Position numbers and translations under genes: made by a program | Source of the DNA: CAYFKJ01 sp964401845 | GTDB lineage: Bacteria; Pseudomonadota; Alphaproteobacteria; UBA2966 | Assembly: GCA_964401845.1 (NCBI GenBank) | Contig: CAYOAD010000044.1 | Span: 1 to 22,524, forward strand | Direction of reading: 5' to 3' | Length of the DNA: 22,524 nucleotides | In this document: positions 1 to 8,128 of the stretch, piece after piece | How positions within the stretch are numbered: position 1 is the first letter of the stretch | Layout: every line of letters starts with the position of its first letter | The notes under the pieces: model-generated | Databases searched by the model: none | What the model was told of the DNA's origin: nothing | The model's input: the letters and a program-made list of their open reading frames with translations, nothing else

Positions 1-51
1 GTGCGCGTCTGGCGCTACACGACGGAAACCTTCACTCAACCCGACGATTAA
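1..51 (+). CDS. C-terminal tail of an upstream gene (partial)
   Basis: Frame 1 is open from the first base to a TAA at 49-51 and encodes the 16-residue tail VRVWRYTTETFTQPDD. Third codon positions are mostly G or C, as in the clear genes of this window, which suggests coding. It is too short to assign a family. The gene would lie almost entirely outside the window, upstream of and co-directional with the M23 peptidase. It could also be chance. Confidence 0.4.
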   Translation: MRVWRYTTETFTQPDD

Positions 52-337
52 TCTCACCCATTATCAGAGCAATTTCGACGGTCTGCCGCGGATACGTAAG
101 CACGGCTGGACCATTGTTGATTCAATCTGGTTCACCAGTGCTATCCACACCGACTCTCGAAAAACACATAAGAAAATTCCTCGAATTACTTGATTCAAAA
201 CACAAAAATTGTTGACATTTTTATTATACATCCCCATCGTGTTGCCGCGGTGGAGGCTGTTATCCGAATTTATGCAATATAAGCACTTGATAAGAACGCA
301 TGAATCGGAAGTGACGAAGAGTGGGCAAGGAGACGAT
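52..337 (+). other. Intergenic region upstream of the M23 peptidase
   Basis: This 286-bp stretch is visibly richer in A+T than the flanking genes and carries no convincing gene. The 9-mer TTGATTCAA occurs twice, at 117-125 and 190-198. A TTGACA sits at 212-217 but has no -10 box at a usual distance. TATAAG at 278-283 is a possible -10 without a clear -35. The peptidase promoter is presumably here, but I cannot place it. Confidence 0.5.
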
Positions 338-1846
338 ATGACCCGACGCCCGGGGAGAGAGCGTCCGGGGATCACCCCCGAAAACGGCCCGAACGCCAGC
401 GGTGGCGGCGGCCTTCGTTTCATGGCTTTCGGCGCCATTATCGGCACCGGCGTAACACTGGCCATTGTATCCCTGGCCGGCCTGCCTGATTGGGTTACCA
501 AGCACGAGGCAGGCGGCGCCGTGATCCCTCTGAAATCCGATGCTCCGGCCATCCCCCAGACCGATCAGGCGGCGAAAATCATCACGGCCACCTATCTGAA
601 ATCGCAGCAACCGACCGCTCCCGTCGATGGGAGCGCGAAATCGGCGGCTGTCGAAGTGCGCGTCTCAGCGCCCAAGGCAAAACCGGGCATCAAGCAAACC
701 AAGACATCAGATAAACCCGCCTCAGTCACCAAAACCGTCCAGGTACGCAAGGGCGATACCTTGATGAAGACCCTGACGCGGGCCGGTGCGCCGAGACGCG
801 AAGCCCACGAAGCCATCACGGCGCTGGGCAAGAGTTTCAATCCCAGACGCCTCAAAATCGGTCAGGAAGTGCGTGTCGCCCTGGCGGCCAAAGCCGGAAC
901 CCCGCCCGCCGGCGGCCGCTTGATGTCGGTTCACATCGCCACGGACGTGAACCGCGAGATCGCAGCGCTCAGGCAGAACAAGGGGTTCGTGTTCGACGAG
1001 ATTATCGAGGAACTGGACAAGGGCTATATGCGGGCCGCCGGCCCCATCAACGACAGCCTGTTCCTCTCGGCCCGGCGAGCCGGCGTACCCATCGGCGTTC
1101 TTATGGAACTCATCCGTATTTTCAGCTGGGACGTCGATTTTCAGCGCGACATTCAGCGCGGCGACAAATTCGAAATATTTTTCGAAAGGTTCCACAACGC
1201 CAGCGGCAAACCGGTCAAGAACGGCGACGTGATCCATGCGGCGCTAACCTTGAGCGGCACGACCATCAACCTCTACCGCCATGAACTGAGCGACGGCGCC
1301 ATCGACTACTTCAACGAAAAAGGCCAGAGCGCCCGCAAAGCTCTGCTGCGTACGCCGGTCAACGGCGCCCGGCTGTCGTCGCGCTACGGCAAGCGCCGCC
1401 ATCCGATCCTGGGCTACACCAAGGTTCACCGCGGCCTCGACTTCGCCGCCCCGCGCGGCACGCCCGTGATGGCCGGCGGCGACGGCGTCGTGGAGATGGC
1501 GAAACGGAACGGCGCTTACGGCAAATACGTCCGCATCCGGCACAATTCGAACTACAAGACGGCGTACGCCCACCTGAAGGGTTATGGCCGGGGCATCCGC
1601 CCGGGCAAACGCGTCCGCCAGGGCCAGATTATCGGCTATATCGGCTCCACCGGCCGCTCCACCGGCCCGCACCTGCATTATGAAATCCTCAAAGGCGGCC
1701 GCCAGATCAATCCGCTGCGCCTGAAACTGCCGACGGGCCGCAAGCTCAAGGGTAAATCGCTGGCCCGTTTCCTGGCGGATTTCGCCAAGATCGAGGCGGC
1801 GCGCGCCGCCACATCGGTCATTACGAAAGTCGCCAGCAACGACTAA
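338..1846 (+). CDS. Membrane-anchored M23 murein endopeptidase (MepM/Csd3-like)
   Basis: A 502-residue zinc metallopeptidase predicted to cut peptide cross-links in murein from the periplasmic side of the inner membrane. Residues 1-27 are basic and cytoplasmic, and a transmembrane segment spans about 28-49. A LysM/OapA-like region follows at about 130-185 (VRKGDTLMKTLTRAG), then a Csd3-type middle domain with LFLSARRAGVP. The C-terminal M23 domain has the zinc ligands H364 and D368 (HRGLD) and H447 in HLH (445-447), plus H412 in AYAHL. The open frame extends upstream to 209, but the ATG at 338 is preceded by AAGGAG (327-332) at good spacing, and the extra upstream residues look non-coding. 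The architecture matches E. coli MepM and Helicobacter Csd3. I leave the symbol blank because several paralogues share it. The next gene starts 9 bp downstream. Confidence 0.88.
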   Translation: MTRRPGRERPGITPENGPNASGGGGLRFMAFGAIIGTGVTLAIVSLAGLPDWVTKHEAGGAVIPLKSDAPAIPQTDQAAKIITATYLKSQQPTAPVDGSAKSAAVEVRVSAPKAKPGIKQTKTSDKPASVTKTVQVRKGDTLMKTLTRAGAPRREAHEAITALGKSFNPRRLKIGQEVRVALAAKAGTPPAGGRLMSVHIATDVNREIAALRQNKGFVFDEIIEELDKGYMRAAGPINDSLFLSARRAGVPIGVLMELIRIFSWDVDFQRDIQRGDKFEIFFERFHNASGKPVKNGDVIHAALTLSGTTINLYRHELSDGAIDYFNEKGQSARKALLRTPVNGARLSSRYGKRRHPILGYTKVHRGLDFAAPRGTPVMAGGDGVVEMAKRNGAYGKYVRIRHNSNYKTAYAHLKGYGRGIRPGKRVRQGQIIGYIGSTGRSTGPHLHYEILKGGRQINPLRLKLPTGRKLKGKSLARFLADFAKIEAARAATSVITKVASND

Positions 1847-1855
1847 ACTGCCACC

Positions 1856-3703
1856 ATGACAGATGACCCAACGATCGTGGCCTCGATGGCCGACATCGAA
1901 GCGATCGAGAAAATCCCCTTCGAGCAGCGCGTCGCCATCGACAACACCTACGACCTGATCAAGGCCAGCGCCGAACGTCACGGCGAGCGCACCGCGATCA
2001 CCTTTCTCACTGCCGGGGACGCGGACGAGGACCCCGTCGTTCTGACATATGTCGACCTGTTAGCGCGCGTCAATCAAACGGCGAACCTCTTTCATGATCT
2101 GGGCATTCGTCCGGGCGCTGTGGTCTCCTTCATCCTGCCCAACCTGCCGCAAACCCATTTCGTCATCTGGGGCGGCGAGGCCGCGGGTATCGTGGGCGCG
2201 GTCAATCCCCTGCTGGAACCGGCCCAGATTGCCGACATCCTGCGCGCCACCGAGACCAGGGTTCTGGTCACGCTGGGGCCGAGCGCGGAAAACGACATCT
2301 GGCGCAAGGTCGATGCCATCCGGGCCGAGGTGCCGAGCCTTGAAACCGTCCTTTGTATCGGCGGCGATGGCGCGCTGCCGGAAGGCATTCTGGATTTTGA
2401 CGCGGAAATCACCAAACACCCAACCGACAGGCTGGTCAGCGGACGGGTCATCAAACGCGACGATATCGCCTCCCTCTTCCATACCGGTGGCACCACAGGC
2501 GCGCCCAAGGTCGCGCGCCACACGCATTGGGGAGAGGTTTACGAGGCCTGGGCCATCAGCTTGGGCGGAAACCTCAACGCCGACGACGTTTTGATCTGCG
2601 GCCTGCCGCTGTTTCACGTCAACGCCGTGGTGGTGACCGGATTGGCGCCGTTCTTTATCGGCGCCTCCGCCCTGATCGCCAGTCCGGCCGGTTACCGCAA
2701 CCCGTCCGTCATCGAGAACTTCTGGCGCATCGTGGAACGCTACCGGGCGACCTTTTTCAGCGCCGTCCCGACCATCTATTCAACCCTGCTCAGCATCCCC
2801 ATGGACGGCGCGGACGTCAGTTCGCTGCGCTACGCCATTTGCGGCGCGGCGCCGATGCCGGTGGAGGTCATCAGGTCGTTCGAAAGCCAGACCGGCATCA
2901 AGATCCTCGAGGGCTACGGCCTGACCGAAGGCACGACGGCGAGTTCCATGAACCCGGCGGGCGGGGAGCGCCGCACCGGCTCAATCGGCATCCGCTACCC
3001 CTACCAAATGATGACGACCATCGCCGTCGACGCCGACGGCAAATGGCTTCGCGAATGCGAAGTCGATGAAATCGGCGTCGTCGTGATCAACGGACCCAAC
3101 GTCTTTCCGGGCTATCTCCAGGATCGCCACAACGAGGGTATCTGGCCGCGCGAAGGCTGGTTCAACACTGGCGATCTGGCCCGGCGCGACGCCGATGGTT
3201 ATTTCTGGCTGACGGGCAGGGCCAAGGACTTGATTATCAGGGGCGGCCACAATATCGACCCCGAAATGATTGAAGCCGCCCTACACCAGCACGAGGCCGT
3301 CGCCCTGGCGGCGGCCGTCGGCGGGCTCGACGCCCGGGTCGGTGAGATACCGATGGCTTATGTGGAACTAAAACCGGGGGCCGAGGTCACGCCGGACGAG
3401 CTGATGGCCCACGCCCGCGCCGCCATCACGGAGCGCGCGGCGGTTCCGGCCGAGATCAACATTGTCGAACGCATGCCGGTCACGGCGGTGGGCAAGATAT
3501 TCAAGCCGACCTTGCGTTATGACGCGGCCCGGAATGTTCTGGAGGGCGCCCTAGGCGAAGCCGGCATTGAGGCAACGATCACGGTCGGCGCCGATCCTGT
3601 TCACGGAAGTGCGGCGAGGATCACATTGACGGATGCAGGCACCCGCCCCCGCGCCGAGGAAATCCTCGGGGCTTATACGATTCATTCGGAGATTGAGGGT
3701 TAG
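1856..3703 (+). CDS. Acyl-CoA synthetase (AMP-binding, long/medium-chain type)
   Basis: A 615-residue member of the ANL adenylate-forming superfamily. It is expected to activate a carboxylic acid, probably a fatty acid, to an acyl-adenylate and then an acyl-CoA in the cytoplasm. Core motifs are intact. The phosphate-binding loop is FHTGGTTGAPK (about 208-218), A5 is GYGLTEGTT (353-361), A7/A8 is NTGDL...GRAKDLIIRGGHN (from 437), and the A10 lysine is K547 in GKIFKP. The full-length resemblance is to a broadly distributed group of AMP-binding acyl-CoA synthetases of about 630 residues whose N-terminus also reads ADIEAIE. The substrate cannot be read from sequence. The ATG lies 9 bp after the M23 stop and has no strong ribosome-binding site, so translation may depend on the upstream gene. 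The two functions have no obvious link. Confidence 0.9.
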   Translation: MTDDPTIVASMADIEAIEKIPFEQRVAIDNTYDLIKASAERHGERTAITFLTAGDADEDPVVLTYVDLLARVNQTANLFHDLGIRPGAVVSFILPNLPQTHFVIWGGEAAGIVGAVNPLLEPAQIADILRATETRVLVTLGPSAENDIWRKVDAIRAEVPSLETVLCIGGDGALPEGILDFDAEITKHPTDRLVSGRVIKRDDIASLFHTGGTTGAPKVARHTHWGEVYEAWAISLGGNLNADDVLICGLPLFHVNAVVVTGLAPFFIGASALIASPAGYRNPSVIENFWRIVERYRATFFSAVPTIYSTLLSIPMDGADVSSLRYAICGAAPMPVEVIRSFESQTGIKILEGYGLTEGTTASSMNPAGGERRTGSIGIRYPYQMMTTIAVDADGKWLRECEVDEIGVVVINGPNVFPGYLQDRHNEGIWPREGWFNTGDLARRDADGYFWLTGRAKDLIIRGGHNIDPEMIEAALHQHEAVALAAAVGGLDARVGEIPMAYVELKPGAEVTPDELMAHARAAITERAAVPAEINIVERMPVTAVGKIFKPTLRYDAARNVLEGALGEAGIEATITVGADPVHGSAARITLTDAGTRPRAEEILGAYTIHSEIEG

Positions 3704-3729
3704 GACCCGTTTTCACCACAATGTAAGCT

Positions 3730-3823
3730 GTCACCCCGGACTTGATCCGGGGTCCAGGTTGTTTTATTGCCCGACGTCGCACAAGAAAAAGGAAACCTGG
3801 ATTCCGGCATGCGTCGGAATGAC
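3730..3823. repeat. Palindromic intergenic repeat element (94 bp)
   Basis: The left arm (3730-3758) begins GTCACCCCGGACTTGATCCG and the right arm (3796-3823) ends GTCGGAATGAC. The arms are imperfect inverted copies of each other, joined by CCAGG/CCTGG inner ends around a 37-bp centre. The left arm has its own hairpin, CCCCGGA-cttga-TCCGGGG. This arrangement matches the dispersed GTCATTCC...GGAATGAC elements known from alphaproteobacterial intergenic DNA. It lies between the convergent ends of the acyl-CoA synthetase and BON genes and could act as a bidirectional terminator or RNA stabiliser, which is inference. Confidence 0.75.
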
Positions 3824-3837
3824 GAAAATGGTTTCTT

Positions 3838-4452
3838 CTAACCCTTCGGCCGGACCATCACGCGGCTTTTGACCGAAGCCACGCCCTTGATGTCCTTGAC
3901 AATGCCGATGGCCTTCTTCAGTTCCTTGTTGGACAGCGCGCGACCAAACAGGAAGACGCGGCCGGCAACCGACCGGTAGCGGAAGTTCGTCACGTTGACG
4001 CCCTCGGCCTCCAGCAGAAGCGCGTTGATCTTGGTTTCGATGACCGTGTCGTCGACGAACCCCTCAACAGCGCCTTTTTCCTTGTCGACGTCCTTGATAA
4101 CGATGAGTTCGTTGATGACCTTTTTGACGTCCTCGACGCCGCGCGCGAGTTTGGCGGCTGTCGCCTTTTGCTTGGAGGTCTCGACGGTACCCGTCAGCAT
4201 GACGACCTGTTCGTAGACATCCGCCGTGATCGAAATCACGTCGCTGCCCATCTTGTCGATCACCTCGGCGGTCAGCTTTCCCTTGATCGCCAGGTCGTTG
4301 GCGATGTCCTCGGAACTGCGGTCCTCGACCGCCGCCTCTACCACACCCTTGATCATATTGAGCGGGTTGAGATCGATCGCCTGCGCCGGTCCTGCAGCAA
4401 CGGCAACAGCACTGAACAGAATTGCGCCCCATAGAGAGAAACGGGTCATCAT
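3838..4452 (-). CDS. Periplasmic BON-domain protein
   Basis: A 204-residue secreted protein. Residues 1-25 form a Sec signal peptide with a likely cut after AQA (23-25). Two BON domains follow at about 50-120 (TADVYEQVVMLTGTV) and 133-203 (RYRSVAGRVFLFGRALS), the arrangement of the OsmY and DolP family. Such proteins bind phospholipid or sit at the outer membrane and help maintain the envelope under stress. No lipobox cysteine is visible, so it is probably soluble, unlike DolP. The first of two adjacent ATGs is preferred because AAGGAG lies 10 nt upstream. The gene begins 41 bp after the clpB stop on the same strand and may be co-transcribed as a stress gene. Confidence 0.85.
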   Translation of the reverse strand: MMTRFSLWGAILFSAVAVAAGPAQAIDLNPLNMIKGVVEAAVEDRSSEDIANDLAIKGKLTAEVIDKMGSDVISITADVYEQVVMLTGTVETSKQKATAAKLARGVEDVKKVINELIVIKDVDKEKGAVEGFVDDTVIETKINALLLEAEGVNVTNFRYRSVAGRVFLFGRALSNKELKKAIGIVKDIKGVASVKSRVMVRPKG

Positions 4453-4493
4453 TGTCGGTATTCTCCTTGAGTGAATTGGTATGACAGGCCGCC

Positions 4494-7085
4494 TCAGGCC
4501 GCCGCGACGACCTGGCCGTTGATCGTGAGGCCATCCTTGCCGGCCGTCACGACAACCGTTTCACCGTCCACAATGGTGCCGTCGAGGATCAGGTTGGCCA
4601 GCGGGTTTTGCACGTGCCGTTGGATCGTACGTTTCAGCGGTCGCGCGCCGTAAGCCGGATCATATCCCTTGTCGGCCAGCCAGGCCATTGCCGCCTCGTC
4701 CAGTTGCAGGACGATCTTGCGGTCAGCCAACAGCGCTTCAAGGTATTTAAGCTGGATGGCGACGATGCCGTCCATGTGGCCGCGCTCGAGATGGTGGAAC
4801 AGGGTGATTTCGTCGATGCGGTTGAGGAATTCGGGCCGGAAGGCCGCCCGCACAACGGCCATGACGGGCTCGCGCACGGCGTCGGTATCCTCGCCCTCGG
4901 GCTGGGCGGCGATGATGTCCGAGCCCAGGTTCGAGGTCAGCACGATCAGGGTATTGCTGAAATCGACGGTATGTCCCTGGCTGTCGGTCAAGCGTCCGTC
5001 GTCCAGCACCTGCAAGAGCACGTTGAAAACGTCCGGATGGGCCTTTTCGACCTCGTCGAACAGGATCACCTGATAGGGCCGGCGGCGCACGGCTTCGGTC
5101 AAAGCGCCGCCTTCGTCATAGCCGACATAGCCCGGCGGTGCGCCGATCAGCCGCGCCACGGTGTGCTTTTCCATGTATTCCGACATGTCGATGCGGATCA
5201 TGGCGTGCTCGTCATCGAACAGGAAGGCGGCCAGGGCCTTGCAGAGTTCCGTCTTGCCGACACCGGTGGGGCCGAGGAAGAGGAAAGAGCCGACGGGCCG
5301 GTTGGGATCCTGAAGGCCCGCGCGGGCACGGCGGACGGCATTGGAAACGGCTTCGACGGCTTCCTTCTGGCCGATCACCCGGGCGCCCAGCGCCTCTTCC
5401 ATGGCCAGCAGTTTTTCCCGCTCGCCCGCCAGCATCTTGTCTATGGGGATGCCGGTCCAGCGCGAAACGACGGAGGCGATATCCTCGTCGGTGACGGCTT
5501 CGCGCACTAAGTGCCCATCGCCTTTCGCTTCAGCGGACGCCAGTTTGCCTTCGAGTTCGGGAATGACGCCGTAGCTCAACTCGCCGGCGCGGCCGAGATC
5601 GCCTTCGCGCTGAACCTTTTCCAGTTCCAGCCGCGCCGTATCAAGCTGTTCCTTCAGCTTCTGGGCGCCGGCAAGTTCGTCCTTTTCCGACTGCCACTTG
5701 GCCGTGATTTCCGCCGATTGCTGTTCGAACTCTGCCAGTTCCGCTTCGAGCTTTTCCAAGCGGTCCTTCGAGGCGTTGTCCTCTTCCTTCTTCAGCGCCT
5801 CGCGCTCGATCTTGAGCTGGATGATGCGGCGGTCCAGTTCGTCGAGATCCTCGGGCTTGCTGTCGACCTCCATGCGCTGGCGGCTTGCCGCCTCGTCGAC
5901 CAGGTCGATGGCCTTGTCGGGCAGGAAACGGTCCGTGATATAGCGGTTCGACAGCGTCGCCGCCGAGACGATGGCCGAATCGGCGATACGCACGCCATGG
6001 TGCAGTTCGTACTTTTCCTTAAGGCCGCGCAGGATCGAAACCGTGTCCTCCACCGTCGGTTCGGAAACGAACACGGACTGGAAGCGGCGTGCCAGGGCGG
6101 CGTCCTTTTCGACATGCTTGCGGTATTCGTCCAATGTCGTCGCGCCGACGCAATGAAGTTCGCCGCGCGCCAGGGCCGGCTTGAGCAGGTTGGAGGCGTC
6201 CATTGCCCCTTCGGCCGCACCCGCGCCGATCAGGGTGTGCAACTCGTCAATGAACAGCACGACCTCGCCGCCGGCGTTCTGTACTTCGCTCAGCAGCGCC
6301 TTCAGGCGCTCCTCGAATTCACCGCGGAATTTGGCGCCGGCGATCATGGCGCCGAGATCAAGCGCCATCAGCTTTTTGTCGCGCAGGCTTTCCGGCACGT
6401 CGCCATTGACGATGCGCAATGCCAAACCTTCGATGATGGCTGTTTTGCCGACACCCGGATCGCCGATCAGCACCGGATTGTTCTTGGTCCGGCGCGACAG
6501 GACCTGGATCGTGCGGCGGATTTCCTCGTCACGACCGATCACGGGATCGAGCTTGCCGTCGCGGGCCGCTTCGGTCAGGTCGCGGGCATATTTCGCCAAT
6601 GCTTCGTACGAATCCTCGGCGCCGGCGCTGTCGGCGCTGCGGCCCTTGCGGATATCGTTGATCGCCGTATTCAAGGCCTGCGCCGTCACGCCCGCGTCCT
6701 TCAGTGCGGCGGCGCTTGGCGTGCCTTCGGCCAAGGCCAAAGCCAGCAGCAGACGTTCGACGGTAACGAAGGAATCGCCCGATTTCTTGGCGATTTCGTC
6801 GGCGGATTGGAACAGCCGCGCGGTTTCCGGCGTGAGATGCAACTGGCCGGCGCCGCTGCCCTCGACACTGGGAATTTTGGCCAAGGCAGCCTGGGCTCCG
6901 TCCAGCGCCTGTTCGGGCCGCCCGCCGGCCTGGCGGATCAAATTGGCGCACATGCCTTCCGGGTCGTCCAGCAGGGCCTTGAGGACATGTTCGGGCGTAA
7001 AACGCTGGTGGCCCGCCGCCACGGCCAGTGTTTGCGCGGCCTGTATCAGCCCGCGCGAGCGGTCGGTATACTTTTCGAAATCCAT
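4494..7085 (-). CDS. clpB: ATP-dependent disaggregase ClpB
   Basis: An 863-residue Hsp100 chaperone that pulls polypeptides out of aggregates with DnaK/DnaJ/GrpE in the cytoplasm. It has the family's usual length and layout. The N-domain is residues 1-145 (FTPEHVLKALLDD). AAA module 1 has Walker A GDPGVGKT (208-215). The coiled-coil middle domain is rich in E, K and L at about 410-520. AAA module 2 has Walker A GPTGVGKT with K611, Walker B LFDEVEKA and sensor-1 LTSN. The C-terminal GARPLKR arginine motif is present. ATG at 7085 is preceded by GGAGAG. An upstream RpoH-like promoter and repeats (7130-7192) fit heat-shock control. A BON-domain gene follows after 41 bp. Confidence 0.97.
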   Translation of the reverse strand: MDFEKYTDRSRGLIQAAQTLAVAAGHQRFTPEHVLKALLDDPEGMCANLIRQAGGRPEQALDGAQAALAKIPSVEGSGAGQLHLTPETARLFQSADEIAKKSGDSFVTVERLLLALALAEGTPSAAALKDAGVTAQALNTAINDIRKGRSADSAGAEDSYEALAKYARDLTEAARDGKLDPVIGRDEEIRRTIQVLSRRTKNNPVLIGDPGVGKTAIIEGLALRIVNGDVPESLRDKKLMALDLGAMIAGAKFRGEFEERLKALLSEVQNAGGEVVLFIDELHTLIGAGAAEGAMDASNLLKPALARGELHCVGATTLDEYRKHVEKDAALARRFQSVFVSEPTVEDTVSILRGLKEKYELHHGVRIADSAIVSAATLSNRYITDRFLPDKAIDLVDEAASRQRMEVDSKPEDLDELDRRIIQLKIEREALKKEEDNASKDRLEKLEAELAEFEQQSAEITAKWQSEKDELAGAQKLKEQLDTARLELEKVQREGDLGRAGELSYGVIPELEGKLASAEAKGDGHLVREAVTDEDIASVVSRWTGIPIDKMLAGEREKLLAMEEALGARVIGQKEAVEAVSNAVRRARAGLQDPNRPVGSFLFLGPTGVGKTELCKALAAFLFDDEHAMIRIDMSEYMEKHTVARLIGAPPGYVGYDEGGALTEAVRRRPYQVILFDEVEKAHPDVFNVLLQVLDDGRLTDSQGHTVDFSNTLIVLTSNLGSDIIAAQPEGEDTDAVREPVMAVVRAAFRPEFLNRIDEITLFHHLERGHMDGIVAIQLKYLEALLADRKIVLQLDEAAMAWLADKGYDPAYGARPLKRTIQRHVQNPLANLILDGTIVDGETVVVTAGKDGLTINGQVVAAA

Positions 7086-7129
7086 GCCACTCTCCGCATA
7101 CCAGATTAACCGTTAAGGCACTATTTATC

Positions 7130-7164
7130 GCCCTTTACGGGTCGCAAAACTTGCCCTTACGGGT
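7130..7164 (-). repeat. Two near-palindromic repeats in the clpB leader
   Basis: GCCCTTTACGGGT (7130-7142) and GCCCTTACGGGT (7153-7164) are near-identical direct repeats, each roughly palindromic (CCC...GGG), 23 bp apart start to start. On the minus strand the segment between them can also fold, with GGGCAA pairing to TTGC-ga-CCC. They would fall at the start of the clpB transcript or overlap its start. An operator or a leader RNA structure are both possible, and no known binding site was recognised. A separate perfect palindrome TTAAC-C-GTTAA lies at 7106-7116. Confidence 0.5.
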
Positions 7165-7192
7165 ATTTAGTGTGACATTTCGGCAACGCAAG
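7165..7192 (-). promoter_or_regulatory. Candidate heat-shock (RpoH-type) promoter of clpB
   Basis: Reading the minus strand, CTTGCG (7192-7187) is followed after 16 nt by CTAAAT (7170-7165). Alphaproteobacterial RpoH promoters have a CTTG -35 and a C-rich/AT -10 at about this distance, so the match is partial. It lies in the 182-bp gap between the DUF4167 and clpB genes, giving a leader of roughly 70 nt. Placement rests on pattern alone. Confidence 0.35.
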
Positions 7193-7267
7193 GGGTGCGG
7201 CGATAAAGCCACATCTCCACCCACCAATTTCTTCCTGATGATTGCCGGCGGTCTCTTCCGGCCGCTT

Positions 7268-7846
7268 CTACGCCACTTCTGGCTCGGGCGCGGGTTCTTC
7301 CGGGGTAACTTCGTCGGGCACGGCTTCCGCGATCACGATCGCTTCCTCGACGGCGGGTTCCGCCGTTTCCGCGCTTGCTGCAGCGGCGGCATTGTCGGCC
7401 GCCGGCACGCTGGTGGCCTCAGCTTCGGTGGCGGCCGCTTGCGCATTTTCCGCCGCGGTGGCCGCCATGGCGCGTTCGCGCCGCGAGGGGCCGTCGGGTT
7501 TCTTGGCTTCCTGATCCATCTGCATTTCGCCGGCCACCGCCGCATCAGCGGGCGCCCGGTTGCGCCGGGCGTTCTGGTTCTGCCCGCCGCGTTCGTTGCG
7601 CGCGTCGTCGCCGCCGTTGATGAGGCGGAAATAATGCTCGGCATGCTGCAGCAGGCTTTCAGCCCGGACCCGGTCGCCCGAAGAGGAGGCATCGCGCGCC
7701 AGGGCCAGATACTTGTCGCAGATTTGGCTGGCGCTGCCGCGAACCTTTACATCCGGCCCATTGCTATCGAAGGTCCGGTTTCCAGGATGTTGCGAACGGC
7801 GGCCATTGTTGCGGCCCCGCGAACGCTTATTGATGGGTTTGTTCAA
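7268..7846 (-). CDS. DUF4167 domain protein, TTG start
   Basis: A 192-residue protein of unknown function. The N-terminal 75 residues carry the conserved DUF4167 block. It has a basic start with KRSRGRNN, then SNGPDVKVRGSASQICDKY, LARDASSSGD and LQHAEHYFRL. The rest (about 110-192) is low-complexity and rich in A, E and P with an acidic tail. DUF4167 genes are typical alphaproteobacterial neighbours of prfA/prmC, and the basic N-terminus suggests RNA or ribosome binding, which is inference. There is no in-frame ATG until after the conserved block, and an in-frame TAA lies five codons upstream of the TTG at 7846. TTG (or CTG four codons earlier) must therefore be the start. AGGGAAG sits close upstream. 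Confidence 0.85.
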   Translation of the reverse strand: MNKPINKRSRGRNNGRRSQHPGNRTFDSNGPDVKVRGSASQICDKYLALARDASSSGDRVRAESLLQHAEHYFRLINGGDDARNERGGQNQNARRNRAPADAAVAGEMQMDQEAKKPDGPSRRERAMAATAAENAQAAATEAEATSVPAADNAAAAASAETAEPAVEEAIVIAEAVPDEVTPEEPAPEPEVA

Positions 7847-8128
7847 CGCTTCCCTCAGTTACCTTGCGCGAAGTCTCTTCCCAGACAACTCCGCTGTGAT
7901 CGAAGGCTTTCCTCCGCCAAATTCCAGGTATCGGTTTCGATGCTGATCGCTATTTTTTTGGGCGATCCCCGGACACACATACGCCCTGCGCGGTGTGCCA
8001 GACTGCTTATGCCGGCATATAGTCGATGCTGGAATGAAACCTATGGGCCGGATACATCCAGGCCAATCCTCTATGCGGTTTCCTATCCAGACCCTAGCCG
8101 TACTGGCGGCGCATTCCAACCCCTTTTT
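7847..8128 (-). other. Non-coding gap between prmC and the DUF4167 gene
   Basis: A 282-bp stretch within an otherwise compact block. A minus-strand frame of 86 codons is open here (7859-8119), but its product resembles nothing and I do not call it. A hairpin GATCGC (7945-7950) / GCGATC (7962-7967) has an 11-nt loop containing a run of seven T on the plus strand, so it is not a classic terminator. The region probably holds the DUF4167 promoter and leader. Confidence 0.45.

Noticed and set aside
212..230. TTGACA plus TATACA upstream of the M23 gene as a promoter
   Set aside because: The two boxes are separated by only 7 bp, and no -10-like hexamer is found 16-18 bp after the TTGACA.
5511..7109. 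532-codon plus-strand open frame opposite clpB
   Set aside because: It is a high-GC mirror of clpB with no domain match. The minus-strand ClpB product is complete and unmistakable.
7106..7116. TTAACCGTTAA as a CtrA binding site
   Set aside because: CtrA sites need TTAA-N7-TTAA, and here the half-sites are only 3 bp apart.
7859..8119. 86-codon minus-strand frame between prmC and the DUF4167 gene
   Set aside because: It has only a TTG start without a convincing ribosome-binding site, its composition is unlike a real protein, and it has no recognisable motif. A promoter/leader region is more likely.
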